From the NCBI GenBank assembly GCA_022560695.1, contig JADFSP010000003.1, positions 1-64,000 on the forward strand: DNA of 64,000 bases, written 5' to 3'. The translations under genes and the position numbers were made by a program. Shown piece after piece: positions 29,295 through 39,149 of the stretch; the stretch's first letter is position 1; each line of letters starts with the position of its first letter. Origin of the DNA: Pseudomonadota bacterium (GTDB taxonomy: Bacteria > Pseudomonadota > Gammaproteobacteria > Steroidobacterales > Woeseiaceae). A model generated the notes under the pieces. It saw nothing but the letters and a program-made list of their open reading frames with translations. It was not told the origin of the DNA and ran no database searches.

Positions 29295-30512
29295 ATGGCT
29301 CACACTGAAGCAATCAGCGCCCCCTTCCTCTGGGAAGGAACCGATAGAAAAGGCAACAAGATCAAGGGCAAGAGTACGGCGGCCAGCGAGGCCGCAGTGC
29401 GCGCCGATCTGCGTCGCCAGGGCGTTGTGCCGACGCGCATCCGGAAACAGCGCAAGAGCCTGTTTGCCGGTTCGAGCAAGATAACGACAGGCGACATCGC
29501 ATTATTCAGCCGCCAGTTGGCAACGATGCTCAAGGCCGGCATTCCACTGGTGCAGTCATTTGAGATCGTTGGCTCCGGACATGAGAATCCCGGGATGCAG
29601 AGGCTCATCATGGCGGTCAAGACGGAGGTCGAGGGCGGCTGCTCGCTTGCCGAGGCTCTTGCAAAGCATCCGCTATACTTCGATGACCTGTTCGTCAATC
29701 TTGTCGAAGCAGGCGAGCAGGCAGGCGCACTCGAATCCCTCCTCGAGAAAATTGCGACTTACAAGGAAAAAACAGAGGAAATCAAGAAAAAGATCAAGAA
29801 GGCGCTGACTTATCCGGCCGCAGTTCTTGTCGTGGCGCTTGTGGTTACGACGATTCTTCTGATTTTTGTAATTCCTGCGTTCGAGGACCTGTTCAAGGGT
29901 TTTGGCGCTGACCTGCCGACGTTCACGCGAATGATCATCGACTTATCGCTGTTTGTGCGCTCCAAGGGCGTGTATGTCGCACTCGTGATCGGCGGTGCCA
30001 TCGCTACGTTCCTCTATTTCAAGAAACGCTCGCGCCCGATGCGACACTTTTTGGACCGGATGACTTTGAATGCCCCCATCATAGGATCCATCATTCAAAA
30101 GGCGTCCATCGCACGCTATGCGCGTACACTTTCCACGATGTTTGCGGCCGGGGTGCCGCTCGTCGAAGCACTGGAATCGGTTGCCGGCGCGACCGGCAAC
30201 ATCGTCTACGAGATCGGTGTCCTTAAGATGCGCGACGAAGTTGCGACTGGACAGCGTCTGCAACAGGCGATGGAAAACACCGGCCTGTTTCCGAACATGG
30301 TTATTCAGATGATCGCTGTCGGTGAGGAATCCGGTTCACTCGATGAGATGTCAGGCAAGGTCGCCGACTTTTATGAAGACGACGTTGACAATGCGGTCGA
30401 CAATCTCAGCAGTTTGCTGGAACCGATGATCATGTCCATACTGGGTGTGCTCGTCGGCGGTCTGGTGGTTGCGATGTATTTGCCGATCTTCAAGATGGGT
30501 GCAGTGATCTAG
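29295..30512 (+). CDS. pilC: Type IV pilus platform protein PilC
   Basis: A 405-residue inner-membrane protein with two GspF/T2SF domains, each preceding membrane helices (one is YPAAVLVVALVVTTILLIFV), and ending LPIFKMGAVI. It couples the PilB motor to pilin insertion. AGGAA precedes the ATG, 29 bases after the pilB stop. Immediately downstream is a diverged copy of its own last codons. Confidence 0.97.
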   Translation: MAHTEAISAPFLWEGTDRKGNKIKGKSTAASEAAVRADLRRQGVVPTRIRKQRKSLFAGSSKITTGDIALFSRQLATMLKAGIPLVQSFEIVGSGHENPGMQRLIMAVKTEVEGGCSLAEALAKHPLYFDDLFVNLVEAGEQAGALESLLEKIATYKEKTEEIKKKIKKALTYPAAVLVVALVVTTILLIFVIPAFEDLFKGFGADLPTFTRMIIDLSLFVRSKGVYVALVIGGAIATFLYFKKRSRPMRHFLDRMTLNAPIIGSIIQKASIARYARTLSTMFAAGVPLVEALESVAGATGNIVYEIGVLKMRDEVATGQRLQQAMENTGLFPNMVIQMIAVGEESGSLDEMSGKVADFYEDDVDNAVDNLSSLLEPMIMSILGVLVGGLVVAMYLPIFKMGAVI

Positions 30513-30572
30513 AAGAAGTCACGATCCGACTGCCCGTCTTCAAGATGGGCGCGGTCATCTGCAAGAAATCGC
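30481..30572 (+). repeat. Imperfect tandem duplication of the pilC 3' end
   Basis: The last codons of pilC and the bases after the stop (30481-30522) recur 50 bases later (30531-30572). The second copy would encode LPVFKMGAVI in place of LPIFKMGAVI. Differences fall largely at third codon positions (CCG/CCC, GGT/GGC, GCA/GCG, GTG/GTC) plus one Ile/Val exchange. Similarity continues past the stop position. Confidence 0.85.
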
Positions 30573-30588
30573 ACACGTTTGCACTGCG

Positions 30589-30621
30589 ACGGCGTTCGGA
30601 GGACACTCCGGACGCCGTTTT
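30589..30621 (+). terminator. Rho-independent terminator between pilC and pilD
   Basis: ACGGCGTTCGGAG, loop GACA, CTCCGGACGCCGTTTT: a 13-bp stem with one G-U pair, then a short T-run. It would separate pilBC from pilD-coaE-zapD. Confidence 0.85.
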
Positions 30622-30657
30622 CGTTAACGTTGCCCGTAAATTATCCGGAATTGAAAC

Positions 30658-31542
30658 ATGGGTGAACTTTTCAGCGCAACACCGATATTGTTTGTCGCGA
30701 TGACTTTTGCGTTCGCGTTACTGATCGGCAGCTTTCTGAATGTCGTGATTTTCAGGTTGCCGGTCATGATGGAACGCGAGTGGCGTGAGCATTGTGAGGA
30801 ACTCGCGACTACAGCGGTGACGGACTTGCCGCAAGGCCGCTTCGATCTGATCACGCCTCGCTCGCGGTGTCCGTCTTGTGGCAAAGACATCACGGCGTGG
30901 CAGAATATTCCCGTGTTGAGCTACCTGATGCTTGGCGGGCGGTGCGCATATTGCAAGCAGGCGATCTCGTCCCGGTACCCGATTGTTGAACTCGCAACTG
31001 CCGTGCTCGTCGCGGCCGTTGCGTGGCGTTTCGGTTTCGGCTGGGAGGCGCTCATGGGCATCACCCTGACGGTCGCGCTGGTGCCGATCACGATGATCGA
31101 TTTCGATCACCAGCTCATTCCCGACTCTATCGTATTGCCGTTACTGTGGGTCGGCCTGGCATTGAGCCTGGTTCATCCGCTGCCCGGCGCAGACGTATTG
31201 TTCATCTCGCCCAGCGATGCCATCGTCGGCGCGATTGCGGGCTACCTGAGCCTTTGGAGCGTTTATCAGCTTTTCCGGCTGATAACCGGCAAAGAAGGCA
31301 TGGGCTACGGCGACTTTAAATTGCTCGCCGCCCTCGGCGCGTGGCTCGGCTGGCAACAATTGCCGATGATAATTCTGATGTCCGCTGTCGTCGGTGCCGT
31401 CATCGGTATTGCAATGATCGTGTTTCGTGGCCGCGACCGACAGATCCCGATCCCGTTTGGTCCATATCTGGCCGCTGCCGGCTGGATTTCGATGCTCTTC
31501 GGCGAATCGATCAAAACCGCCTATTTCGACCACTTCTTTTAA
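30658..31542 (+). CDS. pilD: Prepilin peptidase / N-methyltransferase PilD
   Basis: A 294-residue polytopic aspartic protease. The cytoplasmic loop has the zinc tetrad Cys71-Cys74 (CPSC) and Cys96-Cys99 (CAYC). The catalytic aspartates are in MIDFDHQLIPD (Asp148) and GMGYGDFKLLAALGAWLG. It cleaves prepilin leaders after Gly and methylates the new N-terminal Phe, so it processes both pilins here. It is usually in the pilBCD group, as in this window, but here it follows a terminator. Confidence 0.97.
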   Translation: MGELFSATPILFVAMTFAFALLIGSFLNVVIFRLPVMMEREWREHCEELATTAVTDLPQGRFDLITPRSRCPSCGKDITAWQNIPVLSYLMLGGRCAYCKQAISSRYPIVELATAVLVAAVAWRFGFGWEALMGITLTVALVPITMIDFDHQLIPDSIVLPLLWVGLALSLVHPLPGADVLFISPSDAIVGAIAGYLSLWSVYQLFRLITGKEGMGYGDFKLLAALGAWLGWQQLPMIILMSAVVGAVIGIAMIVFRGRDRQIPIPFGPYLAAAGWISMLFGESIKTAYFDHFF

Positions 31543-32178
31543 GTGACTACGACAGCGGACAACACCGCGAGCGCGCCGATGCGGATCGGTCTGACCGGCG
31601 GGATCGCGAGCGGTAAATCGACAGTCGCCGATATGTTCGCCGAGTTGGGTGTCGTGGTTATCGACACCGACGTCATTGCGCGCGAGGTCGTGCAGCCCGG
31701 TGAACCGGCTATTGATGAGATTCGCGCGGAATTCGGTGATCGGCTGATCCTCGCCAGCGGTGAGCTTGACCGCGCCGCGATGCGTGATCTGGTATTTGCC
31801 GACGCGCCCGCAAGAGGCAAACTCGAGGCAATCCTGCACCCACGGATTCGGGAGTCCACCGTTCAGCAAGCAGAGGCAGCTGGTGGCGAGTATCAGTTGA
31901 TCGTCGTGCCGCTGCTCGCTGAATCACCCATCAGGGATTTCGTCGATCGGATTCTTGTGATCGACTGTCAGGAAGAAATGCAGATTCAACGCCTGCTGGC
32001 TCGTGATGCCGGAACAGAGAAGCAGGCACGGCGCATACTTGCGGCACAGGCCAGTCGCGAGCAACGCCTGGCAATCGCCGATGACGTTATCCTCAACGAT
32101 GGAGACCTCGAGCACGCACGCGACCAGGTGCGAACATTGCACGGCGTCTATACGGATTCGGCCCGCCAGCGCCAATGA
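31543..32178 (+). CDS. coaE: Dephospho-CoA kinase
   Basis: A 211-residue P-loop kinase: MRIGLTGGIASGKSTVADMF, then DTDVIAREVVQPG and the lid region. It phosphorylates dephospho-CoA in the last step of CoA synthesis. I keep the GTG start directly after the pilD stop (31543), which suggests coupling; an in-frame ATG at 31579 would start the protein at MRIGLTGG, the usual family N-terminus, and is just as likely. The pilD-coaE-zapD order is conserved. Confidence 0.95.
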   Translation: MTTTADNTASAPMRIGLTGGIASGKSTVADMFAELGVVVIDTDVIAREVVQPGEPAIDEIRAEFGDRLILASGELDRAAMRDLVFADAPARGKLEAILHPRIRESTVQQAEAAGGEYQLIVVPLLAESPIRDFVDRILVIDCQEEMQIQRLLARDAGTEKQARRILAAQASREQRLAIADDVILNDGDLEHARDQVRTLHGVYTDSARQRQ

Positions 32179-32221
32179 TGAGCAATTTGCCCTGATTGCC
32201 GGGGTAGCGCAGAATACGAGA

Positions 32222-33022
32222 ATGGCGAAACCCGCGGGAAAAGTTGACGCCCATGCCACTGTGAGCCACGCATTCTACGAGCAGCCGCTCAACGAGCGCA
32301 TGCGTACCTTTCTGCGACTCGAGTTTCTCTACCAGCAGATGCTTTACAACAGTGAGCGCGAAGCAAACTGGGCCACACGCACGACGATAGCGACTCTGCT
32401 CGAAGTCCTGGCGATCCTGTCGCGGGGGGATGTTCGCAGTGAGGTGCATAAAGAGCTCGACCATCAGATAAGCGTCTTGCGAAAGTTTCAAAGCCAGCCC
32501 GAGGTCGACTCGGGACGCCTTGACACCGTGCTGCGCAGCCTTGTCGAAAGCCGCAATGCAGTCGCGGCAATCGGCACACAATTCCTGCGGCCCTTGAAAG
32601 ACAGCGTATTTCTCAATGCGATCAAGCAACGAAGCGCCATTCCGGGCGGCACATGCGAATTCGATTTACCCGAATACAGTCATTGGCTGCGCCAACCGTT
32701 GCCGCGACGACAGCAGGACCTCGTTCGATGGATAGATGAAATCCGGCCTCTCTGTGATGCCGCGACTCAAGTTCTTTGGGTCATCCGTGAAAGCGCGCAA
32801 TCGGTCGACAAGGTGGCCACAAACGGCATGTATCAGCACACGATGCGAAAAGATGTGAACTGCCGACTGTTGCGAGTCTGCCTTATCAATGACAGCATGT
32901 TGTTTCCCGAGATCAGCGGCAGCCAGCATCGCTTCACGGTGCGCTTTCTCGAGTGGTCGACGACCGATTGCCGCTCTGTGCAGACCAGTTGCGCCGTGCC
33001 CTTTCAATTGACTGTCTGCTGA
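32222..33022 (+). CDS. zapD: Cell division protein ZapD
   Basis: A 266-residue DUF1342 protein. Conserved parts: YEQPLNERMRTFLRLEFLYQ, EVLAILSRGDVRSEVHKEL and DLPEYSHWLRQP; it ends PFQLTVC, close to the family ending. ZapD bundles FtsZ filaments at the division site. I use the ATG at 32222; open frame upstream lies inside coaE. In enterics yacG follows zapD; here the next 100 bp are repeats and then mutT on the other strand, with no room for yacG. Confidence 0.94.
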   Translation: MAKPAGKVDAHATVSHAFYEQPLNERMRTFLRLEFLYQQMLYNSEREANWATRTTIATLLEVLAILSRGDVRSEVHKELDHQISVLRKFQSQPEVDSGRLDTVLRSLVESRNAVAAIGTQFLRPLKDSVFLNAIKQRSAIPGGTCEFDLPEYSHWLRQPLPRRQQDLVRWIDEIRPLCDAATQVLWVIRESAQSVDKVATNGMYQHTMRKDVNCRLLRVCLINDSMLFPEISGSQHRFTVRFLEWSTTDCRSVQTSCAVPFQLTVC

Positions 33023-33031
33023 GCCAACCAT

Positions 33032-33132
33032 TCGCGGAGCACAGGGATGTTCGAGAGCGACGACGGTCAGGACGACCTAATGCCGCGGAGCACAGGGACG
33101 TGCGAGAGCGGCGCGGCCGCGAGTGGCGCCTA
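33032..33132. repeat. REP-like element, type A, with a partial tandem copy (copy 3)
   Basis: First a partial unit TCGCGGAGCACAGGGATGTT (33032 on), then a full unit from 33065: GGTCAGGACGACCTAATGCC, GCGGAGCACAGGGACGTGCG, ending GTGGCGCCTACA at 33132. Read on the minus strand the end is GTAGGCGCCAC and supplies the mutT stop codon. The zapD-mutT gap is almost entirely this element. Confidence 0.8.
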
Positions 33133-33537
33133 CAAACTCCGCAAAGCTTCAACGACCGGCAAGTCCGCAGGCAGCAACTCTGTCGCGTCGAGCGACGACA
33201 CATCCACCCACCGCAGGCGTTGACCCTCACGGCCAGCCGGGTCGTTGCGCCAGTCGGTAACCAGGAAGAATTCGATCGACACGGATCGGTCGGGGTAGTC
33301 ATGGCACACGTTCATGAGGTGTTGCGCCGCCTGCAGTTCGATTCCCAGTTCCTCGGCGAGTTCGCGCGCGAGCGCCTGCCTGGCGCTTTCGCCGCGCCCG
33401 ATCTTGCCCCCGGGAAACTCCCACAGGCCGCTGAAAGGTCCGTCGCACAAACGCTCGGTGATGAGTATGCAGCCGTCAGCATCGCGCAATATCCCGGCCG
33501 CAACTCGCACCCGCTCGATGTCAGCTGAGCGCGCCAT
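33130..33537 (-). CDS. mutT: Nudix hydrolase MutT (8-oxo-dGTP diphosphatase)
   Basis: A 135-residue single-domain Nudix protein. The Nudix box is complete: Gly44, Glu50, Arg58-Glu59, Glu62-Glu63 and Gly65 in [20 protein letters not shown]. The preceding [10 protein letters not shown] is typical of MutT itself. It hydrolyses 8-oxo-dGTP, preventing A:T to C:G transversions. I use the ATG at 33537, which overlaps the secA 3' end by 17 bases. An argJ gene often lies between secA and mutT in related bacteria and is absent here. The TAG stop is inside the terminal GTAGG of a REP-like element. Confidence 0.94.
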   Translation of the reverse strand: MARSADIERVRVAAGILRDADGCILITERLCDGPFSGLWEFPGGKIGRGESARQALARELAEELGIELQAAQHLMNVCHDYPDRSVSIEFFLVTDWRNDPAGREGQRLRWVDVSSLDATELLPADLPVVEALRSL

Positions 33538-36433
33538 GGCAGCGCTTGAATTTCTTTCCTGAGCCGCATGGGCAGGGTTCGTTTCGACCGACTTTGCGGC
33601 CATCGCGAACAAATGGAACAGCCGCAGCGGCCGTTTGCGGCGTCGCTTGTTGCCCCGCCTGAGACGCTTGGGCACCGCCGAGCGCGGACGCCTGTGCATG
33701 GCGAAATTCCATAGCCTCGGCGGCACGTTTTTGCCGCGCCGCCTCGCCCAGATCCTGCTCACTCTGAATTCGAATACGCGCCAGGATGCTGATCGCGTCA
33801 TGTTTGACCAGCTCGAGCATCGCGCCGAACATTTCGAAAGCCTCGCGTTTGTATTCCTGCTTCGGATTTTTCTGAGCATACGAGCGCAGTCCAATGCCCT
33901 GACGCAAATGATCCATCGCCCCGAGGTGCTCTTTCCAGTGGTGGTCAAGCTGCCGCAGCATGATTTGTTTCTCTACATTGCGCATCAGCTCGCTGCCAAC
34001 CGCCTGTTCTTTCTCGCCGTATGCTTTGGCGGCCTCTTCGATGCAGCGATTCCTGATGCCTTCATCATTGATGGTTTTGTCCTCGCGGGCCAATCGCGCA
34101 ATGTCGAGGTGCAAGCCGAATTCTGATTCGAACGCCTGCGTCAGGCCATCACAGTCCCACTGTTCCTCGAGACTGCCGGGAGGAATATGCGCTTCGACCG
34201 TTATTTCGATCACCTCGTCGCGAATCGCGGCGACGGAATCCTTGATTTCGTCGGCGGCCATCAATTCAGTTCGCTGGTGATAGACCACCTTGCGCTGGTC
34301 ATTGGCAACGTCGTCGTATTCAAGGAGGTTCTTGCGAATATCGAAGTTATGCGCCTCCACCTTGCGCTGTGCGCGTTCGATCTGCCGCGACAGCAACTTG
34401 CTCTCAATCGCCTCCCCTTCGGTCATTCCAGCCATTGACAACCAGCTCTTGGTACGCTCAGGATCGCCGAAAATCCGCATCAAGCTGTCTTCCATCGACA
34501 GATAGAAACGGCTCGATCCCGGATCGCCCTGGCGGCCGGATCGTCCGCGAAGCTGGTTGTCGATGCGCCGGGATTCATGCCGCTCCGTGCCAATGATGTG
34601 CAGGCCACCGGACTCGATTACTTCGGCGTGCAGGGCCTCCCACTCTTCGCGAACCTTCGCCGTGTCCCCGTCACCGGATGCCGCAACCGCCGCGTCAAAA
34701 TTACCGCCGAGCACGATGTCCGTGCCGCGGCCGGCCATGTTCGTCGCGATCGTGATTGCGCCGGGGCGTCCTGCATGCTGCACAATATGGGCCTCTCGCT
34801 CATGTTGCTTCGCGTTGAGCACCTGGTGTTTTATGCCACGCTTGTCGAGCAGTCCTGACAGAAACTCGGACGTCTCGATTGACGTTGTACCGACCAACAC
34901 AGGCTGGCGTCGCTCACGGCAGTCTGCGATATCGTCAATGATTGCTTCGAACTTGTCCTTTTGCGTCAGGTACACGAGATCCGCATGGTCGTCACGAATC
35001 ATTTCCATGTGGGTCGGAATGACGACGACCTCAAGCCCATAGATTTGCTGGAACTCGAACGCCTCTGTGTCTGCTGTACCGGTCATTCCCGACAGGTTCT
35101 CGTACAGTCGAAAGTAATTCTGGAATGTGATCGACGCGATCGTCTGATTTTCGTGCTTGATCGCGACACCCTCCTTCGCCTCGATCGCCTGGTGCAGCCC
35201 GTCCGACCAGCGACGCCCCGCCATCGTGCGGCCGGTGAACTCGTCGACGATCACAATCTCACCATCTTTGACGATGTAGTCGACATCGCGCTGAAAGATG
35301 ACATGCGCACGCAGTGCGGCATTCAGGTGGTGCAGCAGGCGAATGTTGCCCGCATCGTAGAGGCTCTCGCCCCCTTCGAGCAAACCCGCCTGAGCCATGA
35401 GCGCTTCGACCTTCTGGTGGCCGTCCTCGGTCATGTACGCCTGCTTCGCCTTGAGGTCCGTCACAAAATCACCGCGCGGCGCCAGCCGGCAGGCTGGCGT
35501 CTTGCCGCTGTCATCAACGAGCACGACGTCCGCCTGGCGCGATTCCCCGATAGCGATCCCCTCGTCGAGGCTCATGACCTCAGTCGATTCGCCATCATCG
35601 GTCTCGGCCATGACAGTCTTGCCGTTTTCATCGACAAGCGTGATCTTGCGCGCCAGGATGTCGTAGTTCGCGGCGTCCTCGGGCTCGGTGTGCTCGACCA
35701 GTTTCGGAATCAGCTTGTTGATCTGCCCGTATAAATCCGTGCTCGCCTCCGCAGGGCCGGAAATGATCAATGGCGTGCGAGCCTCATCGATCAGAATTGA
35801 GTCAACCTCGTCAACGATGGCGAAATTGAGTTCTCCCAGTGCCCTGTCGTCGAGTGAAAAAGCCAGATTATCGCGCAGGTAGTCGAAACCGAGTTCATTA
35901 TTTGTCGCGTAGGTGATGTCGCTTGCATATGCGGCGCGCTTTTCATCCTGCGTCTGACCGCTCTTCGATACGCCGACGGTCAGGCCCAGGAATTCGTAAA
36001 CGGGCCGCATCCAGTCGGCGTCACGCTGCGCCAGATACTCATTCACGGTAATGATGTGCACGCCCCGACCGCTAAGAGCGTTCAGGTAAGCCGGCAGCGT
36101 CGCGACAAGGGTTTTGCCCTCACCCGTTCGCATCTCGGCGATGTTGCCGTCGTGGAGTACCATGCCGCCGATGAGCTGCACGTCGAAGGGCCGCATGCCG
36201 ACTGTGCGCCGTGCCGCCTCTCGAGCGGCTGCGAAGGCTTCCGGCAATAACTGCTCGAGCGTCTCTCCAGCCGCGAACCGCCGCCGGAATTCGTCAGTCT
36301 TCGCACGCAGGGCAGTGTCTTCGAGGGCCTGAACACCGTCCTCGAGCGCATTGATTGTGGCGACGACCTTCGAGTATTGGCGCAGAAGCCGCTGATTACG
36401 ACTGCCGAAGATACGGGTCAGGAACTTGGCCAC
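33521..36433 (-). CDS. secA: Preprotein translocase ATPase SecA
   Basis: A 970-residue SecA. DEAD motor with Walker [12 protein letters not shown], then preprotein cross-linking, helical scaffold and wing domains. An insertion around residues 275-330 ([20 protein letters not shown]) is typical of proteobacteria. The C-terminus carries the SecB/lipid-binding zinc motif with Cys954, Cys956, Cys965 and His966 ([14 protein letters not shown]). It drives protein export through SecYEG. No SecM-like leader is visible in the 157 bases upstream. Confidence 0.99.
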   Translation of the reverse strand: MAKFLTRIFGSRNQRLLRQYSKVVATINALEDGVQALEDTALRAKTDEFRRRFAAGETLEQLLPEAFAAAREAARRTVGMRPFDVQLIGGMVLHDGNIAEMRTGEGKTLVATLPAYLNALSGRGVHIITVNEYLAQRDADWMRPVYEFLGLTVGVSKSGQTQDEKRAAYASDITYATNNELGFDYLRDNLAFSLDDRALGELNFAIVDEVDSILIDEARTPLIISGPAEASTDLYGQINKLIPKLVEHTEPEDAANYDILARKITLVDENGKTVMAETDDGESTEVMSLDEGIAIGESRQADVVLVDDSGKTPACRLAPRGDFVTDLKAKQAYMTEDGHQKVEALMAQAGLLEGGESLYDAGNIRLLHHLNAALRAHVIFQRDVDYIVKDGEIVIVDEFTGRTMAGRRWSDGLHQAIEAKEGVAIKHENQTIASITFQNYFRLYENLSGMTGTADTEAFEFQQIYGLEVVVIPTHMEMIRDDHADLVYLTQKDKFEAIIDDIADCRERRQPVLVGTTSIETSEFLSGLLDKRGIKHQVLNAKQHEREAHIVQHAGRPGAITIATNMAGRGTDIVLGGNFDAAVAASGDGDTAKVREEWEALHAEVIESGGLHIIGTERHESRRIDNQLRGRSGRQGDPGSSRFYLSMEDSLMRIFGDPERTKSWLSMAGMTEGEAIESKLLSRQIERAQRKVEAHNFDIRKNLLEYDDVANDQRKVVYHQRTELMAADEIKDSVAAIRDEVIEITVEAHIPPGSLEEQWDCDGLTQAFESEFGLHLDIARLAREDKTINDEGIRNRCIEEAAKAYGEKEQAVGSELMRNVEKQIMLRQLDHHWKEHLGAMDHLRQGIGLRSYAQKNPKQEYKREAFEMFGAMLELVKHDAISILARIRIQSEQDLGEAARQKRAAEAMEFRHAQASALGGAQASQAGQQATPQTAAAAVPFVRDGRKVGRNEPCPCGSGKKFKRCHGALS

Positions 36434-36590
36434 TTAGAACTCCTGCAGAACATTGGGGACCGGCGCGCGACAGAGCCGCAGATTCGCAAAGCCGGCTATT
36501 CTAAGGTCTTGAGAGCGTATTTAGTACCAGACCCGCGATTTGTGGGCGAATTCCCTGATCACAAGGACTGGAAAAACTGCGGGTTGGTGC

Positions 36591-37523
36591 TTAGTCGGAC
36601 GATTCGCGGATGAAATTGACCGGATTTACACGGCGGCCATTTTGCAGCACCTCGAAATGCAGGTTCGGACCCGTGGCTCGGCCCGTTTCGCCCATGTGCG
36701 CGACCGTCTGGCCTTTCTTGATCTCGTCGCCGACTGACACGAGGTTTTCGGAATTGTGCGCATACCGCGTCGAATAGCCGTTGCCGTGGTTGATTTCGAC
36801 CATGAGCCCATAACCGAAGCGCTTCGCAGACCAGGTGACAACGCCAGCCGCCACGGCAACCACGTCGGCACCGATTCTGCCGGCAAAATCGATGCCGGTA
36901 TGATTTGCGGGCTTGCCGGTGAATGGATCCGTGCGCTTACCGAAGTAAGAGGATATCCAGCCGGAATTCACCGGGCGGCCCTGCGGGTATACACGCTGCT
37001 TCAGGTTCTCGTTCATCAAAACACTTTCGAGCACGCTGAGTTGTGCTTCTCGATTGGCCAGCTGGTCGTCCAGCGATCGCATTGCCTCAACGACTTCCGG
37101 CACGGCAATGTTCGAGCCGCTTGCAACCGGTTCCTCGGGACCACCGAGTGCCGGTGCCGAGTCAAAATCGAACTCACCGTCATCGAGATCCGCCATGCTG
37201 GTCAGCCGCCGTCCCAGCGCATCCAGGCGAATCATTCTTGCGTTCATCTGTGCAATGCGAATCGCCATCGCATCAAGCGTATCTTCGTTCCCCTGCCGGA
37301 TGGTTTCGATATTATCGCGTTGATATCGGAGCTCGTCGCTGAGAGTATTCAGTTCGGCCACGCTGACGCCGGAACCTGTGATCGAAGAGTACCAATAGCC
37401 GCCGCCGAAACCGATCGCGCCCAGAATGCCGGTAACGACAAAGGCAATTGCGCCGGCCGTCAGGCCCGATAGTGTCATCTGCCGGGGCTTGCCCAGCCCC
37501 TTACCAAATATAACAACGTTCAT
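36591..37523 (-). CDS. M23-family (LytM) metallopeptidase, membrane-anchored
   Basis: A 310-residue protein. A short cytoplasmic start (MNVVIFGKGLGKPRQMTLSG) precedes one transmembrane segment at about 20-45, a coiled-coil region (about 55-180), and a C-terminal M23 domain with HTGIDFAG and GPNLHFEV, which contain zinc ligands of the active type (HxxxD and HxH-like LHF). It probably hydrolyses peptidoglycan cross-links or regulates such enzymes in the periplasm. It is regularly found between secA and lpxC/dciA in gammaproteobacteria. Specific substrate unknown. Confidence 0.9.
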   Translation of the reverse strand: MNVVIFGKGLGKPRQMTLSGLTAGAIAFVVTGILGAIGFGGGYWYSSITGSGVSVAELNTLSDELRYQRDNIETIRQGNEDTLDAMAIRIAQMNARMIRLDALGRRLTSMADLDDGEFDFDSAPALGGPEEPVASGSNIAVPEVVEAMRSLDDQLANREAQLSVLESVLMNENLKQRVYPQGRPVNSGWISSYFGKRTDPFTGKPANHTGIDFAGRIGADVVAVAAGVVTWSAKRFGYGLMVEINHGNGYSTRYAHNSENLVSVGDEIKKGQTVAHMGETGRATGPNLHFEVLQNGRRVNPVNFIRESSD

Positions 37524-37835
37524 TGAGTACGCCCCGGATTCGCTCTCGTCGACTTATTCTTGTTTGCACTGCAAGCCGCTGTGCCGCAGACTTGATGCCG
37601 AGGACGACATCCGCTCGCATGGTCTGGCCTACAGTCAATCATCTCTTCGGTAGCCCCGCTGTCTTAGGATTCTGTCCCGTAGACCGGTGGTTTTGCGCCC
37701 CCACCTTTCGGCAGGTATGCCCTTATCGTGAGGGACAATATGCATAATGTCGGAATTTATTACAAGATCAGCGGTGTCGAACGGTGACTTTTATCACCTC
37801 GAAGGCCACAAAAACGCCAACTGCGTCACATTTTT
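37524..37835. other. 312-bp divergent intergenic region (M23 gene / dciA)
   Basis: No gene or RNA recognised. It must hold promoters for both flanking genes; I find only weak -35/-10-like strings and no repeat of the REP-like families. Confidence 0.6.
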
Positions 37836-38144
37836 ATGTCTAATCAGCGCCTCAAAAATCTACTGAATTCCAGCGCCGACGGGGATTTAGGCAGGATTGT
37901 CGCGCGCGCTCAGGAGATGGGCGCCCTCACCCAGGCGCTGGGCAGGGTTTTGCCGCCGGACGAGCGTTCCTGCCTCATCGCCGCCAATATCAGGGATGAC
38001 GGCGAACTCATCGTGATATGCCAAAGCTCCGCCTGGGCCGCGCGACTGCGTTTCGAGACGGATACCCTGCTTGCTGCCGCGCGCGCCCATGGCGCCAAAG
38101 TCGAGCATTGCACGATCCGCGTCGCACGACAGGACACACCTTGA
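37836..38144 (+). CDS. dciA: DUF721 protein, DciA-like helicase loader
   Basis: A 102-residue DUF721 protein: ALTQALGRVLPPDERSCLIA, GELIVICQSSAWAARLRFE and a short C-terminal extension. DciA is the ancestral loader of the replicative helicase DnaB in bacteria that lack DnaC. The WAARLRF string is the core of the KH-like domain. It lies between the M23 gene and lpxC, the common location in Pseudomonas-like genomes. No RBS is obvious before the ATG. Confidence 0.85.
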   Translation: MSNQRLKNLLNSSADGDLGRIVARAQEMGALTQALGRVLPPDERSCLIAANIRDDGELIVICQSSAWAARLRFETDTLLAAARAHGAKVEHCTIRVARQDTP

Positions 38145-38158
38145 ATCTCGGCCAGCGC

Positions 38159-38211
38159 GTAGGAGGGCCGTCAGGCCCGAATGGGTACGCACCCTGTAGT
38201 GGCGCCGCTCC
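38159..38211. repeat. REP-like intergenic element, type B (copy 3)
   Basis: GTAGGAGGGCCGTCAGGCCC, then GAATGGGTACGCACCCTGTA and GTGGCGCCGCTCC, in the convergent dciA-lpxC gap. Same layout as 4475-4533. Here it begins 15 bases after the dciA TGA stop and does not supply a stop codon. Confidence 0.75.
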
Positions 38212-38234
38212 GGCAATTCTTCGATGACAGAGAA

Positions 38235-39143
38235 TCAGGCGTACGAGGGCGTCGCGTAGGAAATAGGTGCGCTGCGCGAGTCGGCAAACGTAACTTCCTC
38301 CCACGCCGATTTCTGATCGAGCAATGCCCGCAGCAACTGGTTGTTGAGATCATGGCCCGATTTGTAGGCACGAAATTCGCCGATCACGCTGTGGCCGAGC
38401 AGATACACATCGCCAATCGCGTCGAGAATCTTGTGAATGACAAATTCGTTTGAGTAGCGCAGCCCATCCTCGTTCAAAATGCGGTAGTCATCAAGAACGA
38501 TTGCGTTGTCCATACTGCCGCCGAGCGTCAGGTTACGCTCCCGGAGCGCTTCGACGTCACGTAAGAAGCAGAATGTTCGCGCGCGGCTGACTTCCTTGAG
38601 AAAAGACGTGGACGAAAAATCAATGGTCGCCTTCTGATTGATTTTATTGAAGACAGGATGGTTGAAATAAACCTCGAAACTGACCTTGAAACCGTCGAAC
38701 GGAAGGAGCTCCGCCCACTTGTCGCCATCTTCCACACGAACTTTTTTCCTGATGCGTATGAAACGCTTTGCCGCATTCTGTTCTTCGATACCGGCCGACT
38801 GCAGCAGGAAAACAAACGGTCCGGCGCTGCCATCCATAATCGGCACTTCGGGTGCCGACAAGTCCACGGTGATGTTATCGATACCAAGACCCGCCAGCGC
38901 CGCCATGAGGTGCTCGACGGTTGCAATTTTGACGCCGTCCTTGACCAGCGTCGTGCCGAGCATCGTCTCACCGACCATTCGCGGATCCGCTTTGATGTCC
39001 ACTGGCTCGTCGAGATCGACGCGACGGAATGTAATGCCCGCGTTTACCGCAGCCGGACGCAACGTCATATAGACCTTTTCGCCCGTGTGCAGGCCGACGC
39101 CGGTCGCACGAATAGTCGTTTTTAAGGTGCGTTGTTGCAACAT
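38235..39143 (-). CDS. lpxC: UDP-3-O-acyl-N-acetylglucosamine deacetylase LpxC
   Basis: A 302-residue zinc deacetylase catalysing the committed step of lipid A synthesis. It opens [20 protein letters not shown], has the zinc histidine His78 in TVEHLMAAL, the substrate segment [13 protein letters not shown], and [12 protein letters not shown] near the C-terminus with the catalytic His. I use the second ATG (39143), matching homologues; one two codons earlier is possible. Classic position after ftsZ. Confidence 0.98.
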   Translation of the reverse strand: MLQQRTLKTTIRATGVGLHTGEKVYMTLRPAAVNAGITFRRVDLDEPVDIKADPRMVGETMLGTTLVKDGVKIATVEHLMAALAGLGIDNITVDLSAPEVPIMDGSAGPFVFLLQSAGIEEQNAAKRFIRIRKKVRVEDGDKWAELLPFDGFKVSFEVYFNHPVFNKINQKATIDFSSTSFLKEVSRARTFCFLRDVEALRERNLTLGGSMDNAIVLDDYRILNEDGLRYSNEFVIHKILDAIGDVYLLGHSVIGEFRAYKSGHDLNNQLLRALLDQKSAWEEVTFADSRSAPISYATPSYA

Positions 39144-39149
39144 TGCCAC

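Noticed and set aside
32003..32221. N-terminal extension of zapD
   Set aside because: Overlaps coaE in another frame and does not resemble ZapD.
33538..33948. N-terminal extension of mutT by 137 codons
   Set aside because: It lies inside the secA coding region, is Arg-rich and without similarity; the Nudix protein starts normally at 33537.
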